Positions 1 to 12,800 of a stretch of DNA of 64,000 nt are shown piece by piece. The stretch is from Volutella citrinella (Eukaryota > Ascomycota > Sordariomycetes > Hypocreales > Nectriaceae), in NCBI GenBank assembly GCA_034401135.1, contig JAWZSP010000004.1:2976001-3040000 (forward strand), written 5' to 3'. Numbering within the stretch: position 1 is the stretch's first letter; every line of letters begins with the position of its first letter. Below the pieces are notes generated by a model that saw only the letters and a list, made by a program, of their open reading frames with translations, did not search any database and was not told where the DNA came from. Both the position numbers and the translations under genes were made by a program.

Positions 1-1184
1 GGATAAGACAGAGTATTCTCTTTTATATTATTATTACTCCATACTGTTTGACCTGGTGGAGAGCGTGTTTCGAGGCTGCCCGCATAGGTCAAACCCATTG
101 ATTTTGTTCTTGTGGTTGGGTGTGCGTAGTAGTCCAAAACCGCCTTGGCAGAGCATATATAGCTGGCTGCTCTGCCGGAAGCTTACCCAAACTTGCCGCG
201 ATCCGCACCCCTTGAAATGATTTTGCAGGACTGTTACCAGTTCCCATTGAGAAAGGAGACACGCAACACTCGCTGCCAGCACCTACCGAGGTAGCTTGAC
301 AATTGGCCGATTGGAGTCCTCCAGTGCTGGTGGGAGGGGTGGGGTTCCAACGTGCTTCAGCGTTTGAGGGCCTGTAATCAAGCTGTGACATGTTGTGTGC
401 ACCGCCACAGCGCTGCTCAAAGCAAGCCACAGGCTCGGGAAGCTCCCCCCAGCGGCAATTGGCAGGGGACAGCCAAACATCCCATGGTACCGTCCAGGTA
501 CCCCCTCCTTCCAAGACACACCGATAGATGCCTGCGTCACACCACATCCGGAGGTCCCTGCAGCAGTAGCGCTACCTCGATGGGAGCCGTGGGCCTTGTT
601 TCTCGCCAACCTTTCCCGTCACGTCCACAACTGATGCACAACCACGTCGCAGGTCTTTGTGTCCTTACTGCTGCTAATACTCCGTCCGTACCTTGCCTGG
701 TCCTGTCCCTGACCAACTGCCAGCTGCTCCCAGGCTGATCTTCGTGCTCGACCGGGGAAGGTAGAGACTAACAGAATTCTTTTTTTCTTCCGTCCCGCAG
801 CCCACGAGTCTTCAACACCTGCTTGCCATCCCGTCGACGCAGCTCGTTGTTTCCTCCCAAACCCCAACTCCCCTCCTCCCCCTCCTTCCCCACGCCCACT
901 GGTGGTTGTGGTGGTTCTTCCTTCTTCGCCAGAGCCGCGCGCACCTCCCCCAGCTTCCCGCCTGGCTCCCTCCGCCTACCACCCCGCCACCGTCGTCCTC
1001 GCGGTTTTGCATTCTGCATAGCAACCAGCGTCAGCGCCAGTTCGATTTCCACCTCCCAGCCGAACGACCGCGACCCCTTCGACCCTGCAGAACGTGTGCA
1101 CTCCTGCATCCCCCCTCGACCGCCAGATTCCGATATTGCGACCCCGAAAACAGACGGCGCCCAAGTCGCAGTGAGCTGTTCGAG
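1..1184. other. Intergenic / MKT1 5' region, no convincing gene
   Basis: The open frames here are short, lack splice-supported extensions and resemble no family I recognise. From about 775 to 1180 the + strand becomes strongly pyrimidine-rich (C/T tracts), which is typical of filamentous-fungal promoters and 5' leaders. It directly precedes the MKT1 start codon at 1185, so I read it as promoter plus leader. The far left may belong to a gene outside the window. Confidence 0.5.
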
Positions 1185-4002
1185 ATGCCGTGTGAGTTGT
1201 CCCGCATCCGCCCCAACAAGTATAAACATTTTCCTCTGGGTCAAGGGGCGGGCTCGTGGTGGTTGTCTTTTCGGCCAAGGGAATCAGGAACCACCCGCTC
1301 CGAGCCCCCGAGTGACGTTCGTCGCCGGTTGCCCTGGTCGTGTGAGCTCGGTCGTGCAGCCGCCGGAGAGTTCTCGACGCTCTGCAGCTATATTCTGGCT
1401 CTTCTACGGCGGTCTCCAGCTGTGGCAGTCCTCAATGGATCTCTTCATTGGCAGCACGAGCTCCATACCATTCTACCTCACTTCCTGAGGCTGATGTTCT
1501 CTGCTCAACATCCACGTTCAGGGGCCCCATCCACTACCATACATTTGTCACGATGCGACTTGCTGTGGGTAACATTTGCTAACCGCTACAATAGTCCTTG
1601 TTGAGGATTCCTGGATCAATGACCAGGCCTCGTAAGTTGCAGCTCCCGTAGATGAGGTAGCACTCGTTGACATGTTCCAATCTTAGCACACACGACATTT
1701 CCGAGCTCGAGCAGTGCGCACTCGCTGTCGATGCCACTTACTACCTCAGCCAACTCCTCGACAACACCCCAGCCCATGAACCCCTTCTGTCTGCCCTCGG
1801 CGGCTTGACGGGCATTGAGTCACACATAAACGAGAATCTCGATTCGTGGGACAAATTCCAGATCACGCCTTTCTTCATCTTCGACGGCCAATCCATCACC
1901 GGGCAAGATGATATCAGTCTAGACCGTGCCCGCAAGGCCAATAAGAAGACCGATGATGCCTGGAACCTCTACTCCCAGAGTGCGGCCAAAGAAGCTGTCT
2001 CGACGTTTGGGGCCAATCCTGGTACGTTGCCCACCCATCCTTGAGATTCCTTTAGCTCCCCAGCTAAGCTTGCATATTACAGGTGCCTTTCGCATCCAGA
2101 ACCTATACCCCCTCCTGCAAGCCATTCTCAAGCGCCGGGAGCTTCACTTCCTTGTAGCGCCTTACTCCGCTTGCGGCCAGGTTTGTTCTAGCTGCGTATT
2201 CAAACTGTTGAGCACGAGCTAATGATCAAACAGCTTGCATACTTTGAAATGATAGATTCAGACCAGTGCGCTGGTGTCATGGGCTCCCAAGAGCTACTCC
2301 TCTACCCGATCAAGGATTCGGTCATTAGGAGCTTCGACTGGGAGTCTAAGACTGTTTCGGCCATCTCCAAGAAGAAGGTCATTCGCAGCCTCACCCCCAC
2401 TGCGAGTGAACAGCGGTTCATTGACTCGTTTCTCATGTCTGGAACCTCGTTCTTACCCCCCTTCCCTGCCCTGCTAGAAAACTCAATGTATTCAGCCTAC
2501 AACATCTCAACCGCAGCCAACTTGATGAGGACCTCGGAGAACAGTGTCGCGACAGCCTGCGCGAGCTTCAACGATATCCTGCAAAACAAGGACCCAAACT
2601 GGCTTGATAAGTACCACAAGGCCAGAATGGCTGTGAACCATTTCGTCTACATCGCAGAAAATGGGGACATTCGTGTCAACGACTACGATAAGCTGACCAA
2701 GGACAACCACGAATACCTTGGCCTCCAGTTGCCCGCGGAACTGTTTCACTACCTTAACACCGGCCTGATTGGTTCTCGTCTGCTCAGCAGCATTACTCAC
2801 GGCCAGATGATCATCCAACCCACGCTTGATGGAGTAGCCTCGGACGCCTACCAGAAGCTTGTGACAAAGCAATTGGTGCCTATCAAGGAGCAATCCCTCG
2901 CCCTCTTGATCCAGAGACTACACCGCGGGATTCTGCACAAGAACATCGAGCTGCGTGTCTGGTACGATCCCAAGTTCACTTACACGCTCAACCACCGAAC
3001 TCTGCAGCCCCCGCCCTCTCAGCAAGCCGCCAGCTGGCATGTGAGCCAGAACGACATTAACGATTTCTTCCCGCCTGACTTTGCCGGCCCGGTCGCTCTC
3101 GAAGTGGTCGCACTAGCCAATGATGACTTCGTCAAGAAGACATTCCCTAAGGACAAGTCAATCAGGGGAATCGACAGCGCCGAGATGGTGACCTCTGTCG
3201 CCATTTGGAGATTCCTTCACTTAAGGGGCTATGTCAATGATGCTCACAAGCTCACCAAGTGGGGAAATGCTCTTGCGACGACTCTTTTTGCCCTTAAGGA
3301 GGCCAATGAAAACCGGCCAGAGATCCCTGGCTTGGATGAGGCGGCCTTGCTTGCATTTGAGCTGATACGCTTCGGGTTGCTCAGCGGCAAACACATCGAA
3401 GGGCTGCCGGGGCTCCCCCGTAAGGGCTCAGACGAGGACAAGGCTAGCTTGGTTCTGATCAGCCAATGTGCTTCCCTGCTTAAGTTGCAGCACCAGGTCT
3501 ATGGCTACACGGGTCCGCTCAACAAGAGCTTGCTCGCCTTCCGGTCATTGTCCTCGACGGTGAGAGAAACCAACCGCGATCTGATCGAAGCCATCGTCGC
3601 CTCTATGTTTATGTACGCCCAGTCTCAGCGCGAGCGGGATGACCAGTTGGAGATCACCCAAAGGTAAGTTGTAGGCGACACTTTGAAGCGGTCATTTTGC
3701 TAACTGGCCCAAGACTTCCATTCCTGAAGGAGCCAGATATTGGTCTGGGCATCGCCGTGCGCACATTCTTCGATGAGGATGACGCAGCCGACGACAAGGA
3801 GGCCAGGGCCAAGCGCCTCCAAGAATTTCCAACCGTGTTCGTACCCCTCGCGGAGGCCCTCGCGGATGACTTCCGCACCGCCTGTAATTTTGTCGATGCG
3901 TTGAACAAAGGTGTACAAGTCCTGGACACCGAGGAGCTACCAGCAGCTACCAAGGCTGCTTGGGCCAAGGCGCAGGATTACCTCGACGCGAGGCCATTCT
4001 AG
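1185..4002 (+). CDS. MKT1: MKT1-like XPG-fold post-transcriptional regulator
   Basis: Six-exon model: 1185-1191, 1595-1631, 1687-2021, 2083-2180, 2234-3663, 3714-4002, giving 731 aa. In yeast, Mkt1 acts with Pbp1 in translational and mRNA-stability control at P bodies and polysomes. The N-terminal third is an XPG/FEN1-like fold (AVDATYYLSQL, PFFIFDGQ, then a helix-rich region and GSQELLLYP). The acidic residues that bind metal in active XPG nucleases are not at the expected places: SACGQLAYFE and VMGSQELL stand where ADAEAE-like and DSDxLxFG-like motifs would be. This agrees with Mkt1 being a non-catalytic member. The rest is the helical MKT1 N/C module, ending at RPF. The first exon is only 7 nt (ATGCCGT) before a 403-nt intron with a TGCTAAC branch site and TAG acceptor. 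It restores the frame exactly, but it is the least certain part. The gene converges on SSD1. Confidence 0.85.
1192..1594 (+). other. Large first intron of MKT1
   Basis: The donor GTGAGT at 1192, the TGCTAAC branch motif at about 1577 and the acceptor ATAG ending at 1594 bracket a 403-nt intron. That is much longer than the other introns of the gene (50-61 nt). Long first introns directly after the start codon can carry regulatory elements in fungi. That role is inference here. Confidence 0.55.
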
Positions 4003-4921
4003 AAAAGCGATTCTAGCCCAGTGGCATATAACAAGGCGATGGACTAGATGTTACATACCAGAAAGGCGTGAGAGGAAGCATTAATGTTTGGCGCGTGGCT
4101 CCTTCAGATACCCCTCGCCTATCTGGCATTCCGGCGTTGGAGAGGGCGGCATACTCGGAGACACAAGAAAAAAGTTTACAGTCGGCAACGGCTACAAGTT
4201 GTAGCCAGAGAGCGGCTTCGGAATAGCTTGGACATTCGCGAGACGGGGCCTCAATGACAAGACACCGGATTTGGGTGGACTGATGTTGATGACACCAGGA
4301 CGATTGTCTGGAGGGCGGAGGATGATGAATTTGGGTGGATGTAGCCAGGGCGGCATTGGGCGCGATGTTGTTGGCGCTCAAGTGTAGTTGCAACCCATCC
4401 AGGCTGCTGTCATTCAATTAACAAGTGACCACTGGTGGGTGAAGATTTGTTGCCGCCAGCGAGCCAGGCGCATGATACCAAAATTAAAATTATTCTCTGA
4501 GGCATTCAAAGCAATTACATGTAAAGTACTTAACATGCTCGAGATAAACCCAAGGTGCAAAGAGTCAAGGTGTCTAGTCGTAAAAGGGTTGACTCTGGTC
4601 TTGGATTTCACGTATCAATTTCTTCCCGCGGTCACACACTGATTCACTTGAGCCGATCAGGACATCAACGAATCATCAAAGAATGACACCATTTTGATTC
4701 ATTTTTTACTATTTCGAGCTCGCCTCGATATTACCTCCGCGTTTGTCCACACTTCGACAACTCATTGGCCCACCTCCGCAGCTAAGACTGTATCCCACAT
4801 AATAATGAACTGGTATACCGACACACTCGTAACCAGGTTCCAGGCCGAGTTGCGAGGTCAGACACTCCATCAACAATCTTTACTTTCCCACTACAACTTT
4901 TTTCATCATGCCTCTCTTCAG
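4003..4921. other. Convergent 3' region between MKT1 and SSD1
   Basis: The 919 nt hold the 3' ends of two converging genes. Around 4480-4620 the sequence is AT-richer than its surroundings, as expected for polyadenylation regions. I see no gene or repeat. Confidence 0.5.
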
Positions 4922-7900
4922 CTACAGAGCATACGGGTTCAGGGATCGGATTGTCAGGCACCTAGTGGTATTTGGTCAGCTTTTGGACTTGATGTCTCCA
5001 AGGGTTTGGTGGTGGCACTTACGGAGGGCTCTTGGTCAGATCCGTCTTCAGAATAATGGGTACCCGCGTCATCTCCGTCACGTCCTGAATGTAATCGCCG
5101 CCCTCCTCGCGAAGGGAGAACCATTTCAAGTACTTCTCCTTGTTGGTCAGGCGTGTCTCCACAGCATCCGTCACCGGCACCTTCGAGTCGGATCGGGTAC
5201 GATGGAGGCCGCCAGCATTGGACGATGATCGAGTGGGCGAGCCTGGAACACTCTGGGTGGGGCGCTCGGCCAGTGAAGCCCCGGCCATTGCTTCGGTGAT
5301 GTCCGAGTTGTTGTCGTCATCGTCATCAAACAGAGCGTCAACATCATCGGTGGACATGGTGCCCGTTTCCGTCTGCTTGCGAGCTGCCTCCTCACGCTCC
5401 TTTCGGGCACGCTCCGCCTCCTCGGCCTTTCGCTGGGCCTCGGCAGCGTTGGAGGCACGGACAGACGCCGCGGCCTTGGGCCTCTCATCCTCGGGAACGT
5501 AGGCAGAGCTGGGAACGCCCTTCTCCCAGTAGAGCTCAAGCACGCGCTTCTCCTTGCGGAACTCGGCCTTCTTCAAGGGCAGCTGATCGCAGTGGACACG
5601 CTTCTCGAAGCCCCATTCAGGGATGAGCACGTCAAAGGCAGACTCATACACACACAACACAATACCCTCCGAAATGAGATCTCCATTCGCCTCCTGGCGC
5701 GCCTTGTCCATGGTTCGGCAGGATTCAATGTGGATGCTCTGCTCCTGTGCATTCTGAGCAGAATCCTTCTTGGTGTTGCAAGACTCGGCCGTCTTGACGA
5801 GGTTCTCCAGGTCATCGGTGAACTCAATCTTGCCCTCGGAAAGAACCGCCTCCAGTTGGCGGTGGACAACGATATCAGCATATCGGCGAGTGGGGCTTGT
5901 GAAGTGGGTGTAGAGAGGCACGTTCAGCGAGTAGTGAGGCCACAAGTGCTTGGAGGTCTTGCCAGCAATGAAGTACTTGGCCCGCTGCATCGACTTGACC
6001 AGCAGCGTCTCCATACCCTTGCGAAGATCAGAGTCATCCACCTTGAAGAGGCTGTTCTGAAGCGCTCCACTGGCAGAAGAGTCCATGTCGTAGCCCAGGG
6101 CCGTCATGCGTTCAACAAATGTCCTCAGTCGTCGTGGGTTGGGTGGACCCTGGCGCCTGAGAAGGGCCTTTTCAGGCAGTCCCTCAGCAAGACGCTGGGC
6201 CACGTAAGTATTGGCCTTGTGCATGAGCTCCTCCAACAGCTCCAAGGCTTGTGTAGAGTCGAACAGGTTGTCCTGCACCGGGTTGTTCTCGTCATCAAGC
6301 TGCTGCATGAGACGGAGGGGAGCAATGGGCTCATCCCCAGCGCCCAGGCGGGTTTCTCGGAACTTCTGAGCAACCGCATTCAGAATTTGAATGGTGTTGA
6401 CCGGCACGGTAGGGTTTGAGTAGCTCGAGGGCTCGTCAAGCGCCTTGTCAATGTCGTCAATGGTGACCTTGCCAGCACTCTTGATGATCGTCTTTCCAAC
6501 CCAGCTATCGCCTTCGCCAACAGCGCCGCTTTGGGGGTTGACAGTGAAGACAACACTAACAGTCAGACGCTCCTGCTCAGGTGTGAGGGAACAGACCTCA
6601 GTGGACAGCTTGGGGGGGAGAAGAGCACAGAAGCTGTTCATGAGTTGGACAGAGGTGCCTCGCTTCTTGGCTTCGCGGTCAACCAGGGAGTTGGGCTTGA
6701 CGAAGTGGGAAATGTCCGCGACGTGAATACCAATGTCGATTTTGCCATCCGGGCGGGTCTTGACATGAACAGCGTTACCGAGCTCGGCACCGCCATTGAA
6801 ATCGACGGTAAAGACCTTCTCCTCGCGGTAGTCGCGACGGGTGGCGAGCGCAGCCTCGTCTTCCTTGTCCAATGACCAATCCTGAAGACCGACACTGCGG
6901 AGAACAGCATCAGAAAATTGGTCTGATGAGAAGTTGTTGTCCCGCAGAAGGGCGTCGGTCTCCACTTTCAGGTCGCCCATGCGTCCTAGTTGCTCAACAA
7001 GAGTACCAAATGGATGCAGAGAGGTGATGGGCCAGCGCTTTATGCAAGCAACAAAGATGCGGTCTGCGTAATCCTGGTGCTTCTCAACAAAGTCGCGGGG
7101 TGCCTGCTCAGTGGGAATGGCAATGAGAGGCACACGCTTGTCGGTGGGCTTGAACCAGACAATCTTGGGCTTCTCCTGTCGGGGTTCGGGGTGTCGGGAG
7201 TTGTGGCCATCTCGAGCAGCGCGCTCCGCTTCCTGCTTTTCCTTGGTAGCCTGGCTGCTGGGTCGAAGAAGGCCGAGCGTGCCAGAGAACATCTGACCAG
7301 CAACGCGCTCAATAACTGCCACCACGTGGCCAGCGTACAGAGGCTTCTGCTCATCGTTGATCTCCTCCTCCTCGACGAGAAGAAGGCTCTGGCCTTCAAC
7401 CTCAACATCATCGTTCTTCTTTTGGGTGGGTCGTTGGCGAAGACTGCCACGACGACGGATACCACCTTCATTAGTGTTGGAGTCATTGTTACCCGAGTTC
7501 TGGTTGCCCTGGTTGGTGGAGCCAGAGCGGGTGTCAGTGATGTCCTTGCGCTTCTTCTTCTCCTCCTTCTCGCGCTTTTGGCCCCAGACCTCATCGACAT
7601 CAAGAAGCTCGATGGCAACCAAATCACCCTCAAGGGCACGGTTGCGATCCTTGCTACCACAAATAAAGATATCCGCATCGAGGAGACCGTCCTGTGTGGT
7701 GACGTAGGCATCGCTGCGGTTCTTCTTGTTCACACGGAGAATACCAGAGACAAGCTGTCCATCACCCAGGAGAGCAGGAAGCGAGGCCTGGGGAAGGTAG
7801 GGAGTGAAAAGGGTCTTGCGCTGCTGTTGCTGTTGCGGGCCGCCAAGCTGGCCTCCGGCGTGCTGAGAGCTCTGGAGACCCATGAAAGGCTGACCATTCA

Positions 7901-9233
7901 TCTGAGCAGCCTGGAGGGCCTGCAACTGGCCGAGTTGCATGGGATTCAATTGCTGGCCATACATCTGGGGCATCATCATCTGGTTGGGCATCTGCATAAC
8001 CTGCGGTTGGTTGGGGTTGTATTGGAAGGCGCCAATGCCCGAGACGGATTGATTGACCGAGCCACGAGGCCGGTGTCCAGGCTGGAAGCCCTGGTTCTGT
8101 CCGGCATTGCCGGGCTGGTCCTGGTTCTGGGCTGGGTTGCGCCAGTTGCCCTCGAAGTTGCGGGAGCCAGTTCGTGCGTGGCCGCTTCCACGACGAGCGA
8201 AGTCGTTGTTGCTGCCATCACCGAAATTCATAGCTCCACGGCCAGCTCCACGGCCATTGACGGCCATGCTCTGGCTTCGGCCGTGGCCACCTCGCCCGCC
8301 GCGGTTCGAGCCTTGAGCGACTGGAATTTCGGGGTTGGGCTGGGTGGCTGGCTTATTCTCCTCGTCGGGTTTCGTCTCGGCGGGGGAGGCGGGGAAAGAG
8401 AAGCCGGCGGTGGTGCGCTTCTGCTGAGCAATCTCAGCAGCCTTCTTAGCATCAGCCAGAGCCAAGGAGTGTCTCCTCTGGTGGCCACCACCAGCACCTC
8501 CACCACGGCCACCTCGACCTCCAGCGTTCTCACGACCGCCAGGAGCCTCGAAGTTGCCGAAGTTGGAACCAGATGCGCCCGAGGAGGGGGCGGGGGGTGG
8601 TCCCATGCCCATATTGGGAAGTGCCGACTGATTACGGCGATGTGAAAGGGGCTGCGAAGGAGCAGCCAGATTCTGCTGTGGCACTTGGTTGGGGAATTGG
8701 AAGGCAGTGTTGCCCATGGGCTGCAAAGGATTGAAAGAAGCACCAGGGCCAATGGGTTGGCCCGGGGGCATCATGCCCATGTTCACATACTGCTGGTGAG
8801 TGGCTTGGATCTGCTGTTGCTGCTGCTGAAGGAGTTCGATCTGCTGCTGGATGGCAAGCTGCTCCACTATAGAGGTTGGGTTAGCATCGTAATCGTCATA
8901 GCGACTGTCTCTAGCGACAGAGGCGGGGAAATGCAGACTCGAGACTGGGATATACAGGCGGTGCGAAGATGCAACGCCGGACATGACTTGCAACGATGAC
9001 GGCGCGGAGGCTCTGGGGGTGGAGATTCAAAAGAGACGGGGCGACTCACTTCCTGGGTTGGCGAACATGCTCATCAGCGGCGTCAATTCAGAAGGGCTAC
9101 GGCGATGGGCAATGTGCAGCCTGCGCCCAGCAGGACCAGGGACACCGCCGACCTGAGGCTGCTGTTGCGGCTGTTGCTGAGCCTGCTGCGGCTGCGCCTG
9201 TGGCTGCTGCGGGGGTTGCTGCTGCTCCATCAT
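4922..9233 (-). CDS. SSD1: SSD1-like RNA-binding translational repressor (RNB-fold pseudonuclease)
   Basis: Exons 9050-9233, 5023-8866 and 4922-4961 give 1355 aa; the splices join NPG to MEQLAIQ and KSPP to CLTIRSLNPYAL. Ssd1 binds cell-wall mRNAs and represses their translation; the Neurospora orthologue is GUL-1. Order: a Gln/Pro-rich disordered N-terminus; HxRxxS sites near residues 136, 188, 254 and 290; cold-shock-like domain(s) near 400-480 (DGQLVSGILRVNKKNRSDAYV); an RNB domain near 725-1070 ending in HFTSPTRRYADIVVHRQ; and a C-terminal S1-like region. In active RNase II/R enzymes the RNB motif carries clustered aspartates (DxDDA). Here it reads FNGGAELGNAV, so nuclease activity is probably lost, as known for Ssd1. 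The start at 9233 is the first ATG of the polyQ exon. A short C-terminal exon is needed to reach the family's conserved tail. Confidence 0.9.
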
Positions 9234-9893
9234 GGGCAGGTTTTCGCTGTGATCGGTCGAGGTCGATTCGGTGTGAGTCTGGGTCGGAAGTTATCACCAC
9301 GATTGGTGCGGGCGGCTAGCTGTTGGAGCGACGGAGTGGCCGGGCGTGGCCGTTGGAGAACGACGAGTCCCTTGAGCGGCGACAACGGGGCACAGGTGAG
9401 GCGATGGCGGAATGGCGATATCACACCGGGACAAGGTTTTGTACCCGAAAGGAGGGTGTTTGAGCTCTTTGCAGAGCCAAGGAGCGTGGAGAGGGCAAGG
9501 CGGCGATGAAGTGTCAGATGTCGGGCGAGAAGAGAAGGCGTGTGGGATGGTTGGATGATGATCCAGCGCCGGGGGGCGGGAGAGAATGTGAGAGTTGAGG
9601 GAAGAGAGATGATGGACGATGATGGGAGAAGGTGTAAATGGGGGGGGAGATGTGGAGTGGTGGCAGATGGGGACCGACAGGAAGGAGACAAGGTGGTAGG
9701 TACCACTACGCGGTGGTACTGACAGTGAGACAGCCACAGCAAGCAGGCTCAGGTGGCAATGGCCTGGAGTGGTGGGCGAAAGCGGGTGGGTACGTATGCC
9801 ACACTGGGGGGGGTTGTCGCTGTCAGCCATTTTGGGTACTTCGACCTCCGTGTGACCACCTGCTGCCTGAGCTGCTGCTGGGCGCAGCCGCGT
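9234..9893 (-). promoter_or_regulatory. CT-rich leader/promoter of SSD1
   Basis: Read on the - strand, about 650 nt upstream of the SSD1 start are dense in C/T tracts (TCTCTC, CCCCCCC, ATCATC). They contain several short ATG-initiated frames but no conserved protein. This looks like a long pyrimidine-rich leader and promoter. The transcription start cannot be placed from sequence alone. Confidence 0.4.
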
Positions 9894-12800
9894 AGCCTCC
9901 CCGTATCACTCGTCAAGGTGCTAGTACTAACCTACCACGCAAGGTCTCGCAACGCAAGCTGTCGAACAAATGTTTTCATCGGCTCTACACAGGTAGTCCA
10001 TCTGGTAAGGTAGCAGATCTTTTCCCTGTAGCCAGGCTTACCACTGAGCTCTTCTGCACACACAGCCCTGCTCTCCCTGATGTTTGGCCAAGACTGGCGC
10101 CTTTCGTTGTTGTGCCAGGACAACGACTGGACATCCACTACATACAACCTCGTACTCACATGGGCTTAGTGTAGGGTCCGGTCGTCGCGGCGGGCTGCCA
10201 GGGAGCTAGCGGACTAGGTGCCACGCTAGGCCCCCTCCAGGTAAGAGCTCTCCCGGGCGGCCCAAGCTATTAGTGGCCTTTTGGGCTTCCCCGGGGCGGG
10301 CTGGCATCATTGACCCGCCATGGAGATCAGAAGGCCCCATCCAACAGCGGCTAGCAACCAGCTCCTTGCCAACGATGGAGTCGACCGGTGCGATGGGGAC
10401 CTGCGAACAGGCAAATTAATCACACAGGACCGCCCCTGGAGATGAGGCCAAAAGAGAGGCCATCTGATTATTATTACTGGTACGTATTACTTTAGGCCGG
10501 CCAGTGCTTGTTGTGGGCATGCCACACCGGAGAGGGGTAATAGGGACTAGTAGAAGGCGGGAGGTCGTAGACGCAAACCAAACTGCGGGCACAGGAACGC
10601 GCTATCAGTCTATTCCTGGGTATCTCAGGGTGCGGAAGGCGACTGACAAATTGGCAAAGCCCTGCTCCAGGAGCGTAATTGAGGGCTTTCAACTCCAGCA
10701 GTTATCTTGAAACACCAGAGAGGTAGGTAATTGAGTTGGATCAAGCACGACTACTATAATCGACTCTTCGTTTCAACAACCGAAGAGCCGGCAAGTCCGA
10801 TGCGAGGGAAGCTATTCTGCCCTCGTCTCCATCTCTCCCCGATGGCACGCCTACAGTGTGTCGCAGTAAAGGGTGCCCGGGCATCCATCATCGGCAACAA
10901 GCGAGCGAGCGCCCCTGGCAAGTAAACCTTCAAACCAGGCACCTCCTAGTTTTACGGCAGTGACAGGCTATTCCGTCTTCGATGCACGGGGGATGATGAG
11001 GGTCCCGCACAGATACTCATCTCGAAGAGACGAGCAAACGACGGATGGTGCCCAATGCAAATTCCCTTGCTCAATAATGTAGCACCTCTCGATGGCGGAC
11101 CCAGGGACTGTCTAGGAATTGGATGCGACGCCCTAGCACCTCACCCGTAGCCCCTGTCGCCCTGGCTTGCTTGCGGCTTGTCCTCGGCCAAGAATCCTCA
11201 AAGAGCCCTGGCAGTTATTAGCCCCGGCCCTCCCTGGCGTTGTCAATGTTGGCGGCTGCTGTCAGGTCTGACGTAGTACCGAGCCTGGCCTGGACCGTCG
11301 CTGGGTCTGGGCCACATGTAGCGGGCCGCTCGTGCTTTGTTTCTCCCCCATCTCGCGCCGGCGCCCGCGTGCTGCTCCGCCAGGGTCGGCCTGCATGATG
11401 CATCATCAGGACACACACTTGTGCAGTCGGCCAAGCTACTGTACCAAGAGCGTGGATTCTCTACAGACATCAATTCCAATTGCGCACGCATCTCCTCTAA
11501 TAGCGAAGGAAGAGCCACCACGGTCCTGATCTTCAGCTGCTGCCCAATGTGAGACTGCTGCTCCGCTCGCCTGAATCCCTCGCCTAGAGCCCGTCCTCGG
11601 CTGGTCTCCTCCCCCCCATGGTCCGTGAGCAGTTGCCTGACCCTCTGACAGCGGCGCAGGGGGCCAGGCCATGCCCCCTGCTACTCTCAGGTGCACCAAA
11701 CGCTGCACCAGTGCACGCACAGCATCTCAATGTGGGTAGGCAGGCGTGTCCCTGCAACTCAAGGGTCACACTGGACGGTGGGAGAAGGCCAGCTTGTTTC
11801 CGGATTCAGAATAAGCCTACAGAATACGTGGTAGACTGATATACAGCTAAACCTGGCCTTCAACAGCTGTCCAGGCTTGACAGCCCAGCCTCGGATTCTC
11901 CCCCTTGCCTAGGAATGATGTGCAGCGGACAGTGCCATGGGTAATTAATTTGCCTCTCGAGCGATTCGCATTGAGCTCGTGAATCAACTAAGGTATGAAC
12001 AAGGTGTCAAAAATGTCAACGTCGTCTTCATGGACTCTGTGTGACATCACTGTTCCCTCCCCTAGCTCAGTTACCATGAGCAACCTCGTGGCCTCTGGGA
12101 CAACGGCGGCCCCTGCTTTCTTCCATCCTAGCACAGAATGACTCCGTGAGTTGTTTGAGACTTGTGACAGGAAACCACTTGGCGTGCTACATGAGGGGCG
12201 CCTTTGCGACGGGTATACCGACAAGGCTTGGGGCTGGCCTGTTTGAGGCACCTGTGGACCCGGATTGGCTCTCAAAGTCAACTAACAACGAACCCAACCT
12301 TATGCCAAACTCAATCGAAGGCCAAGTTTTTTTTACCATCTGTTCCACAACCTTGGGGTTTAGTCTTTCACAGCTTCCTGTAACTCCATCTAGCCAAGCG
12401 CATGTGCCGCTGAGGTGGTTCGACAGCAAGCTGCCATTTTTCGATACCCATGTTGATCGCCCACTGAAACAGCCCAGGTCATAGCATGCCCCGTGTTCGT
12501 GTTGAGTTGCTGCTGTCATGATTCACTTCCTACTTCACCCAACATAGCCTGCGACTAGGCTAGGGTCTCATGAGACCCGCTGGTAGAGTTGTCTGCTTGG
12601 GGTGTTTGCGTCAGCCTCACAGGGCATCCGCCGTGAGCTGCAACATTCCGTTGCGGCCTGGCTATCTTCGGGCGATTGCAGCTACAATCCAGATTCAACG
12701 CCGAGGCAGCTATCTGACCCCCATCTAGCAACCAACGGCTTGCATACCTAGCAGCCACTCACGCGTCAACAAAAGCAATTCCGAGAAATTGACGTTTCGC

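Noticed and set aside
89..547. 152-codon - strand frame at the left edge
   Set aside because: No ATG-supported, domain-bearing or splice-consistent protein; composition is like intergenic DNA.
6990..8645. 551-codon + strand frame opposite SSD1
   Set aside because: It is the antisense shadow of the Q/G-rich SSD1 coding region; long antisense frames are expected in such GC-rich low-complexity sequence.
12061..12090. tRNA-like A-box string (CCTAGCTCAGTTACC)
   Set aside because: No matching B box or acceptor-stem pairing lies at the right distance.
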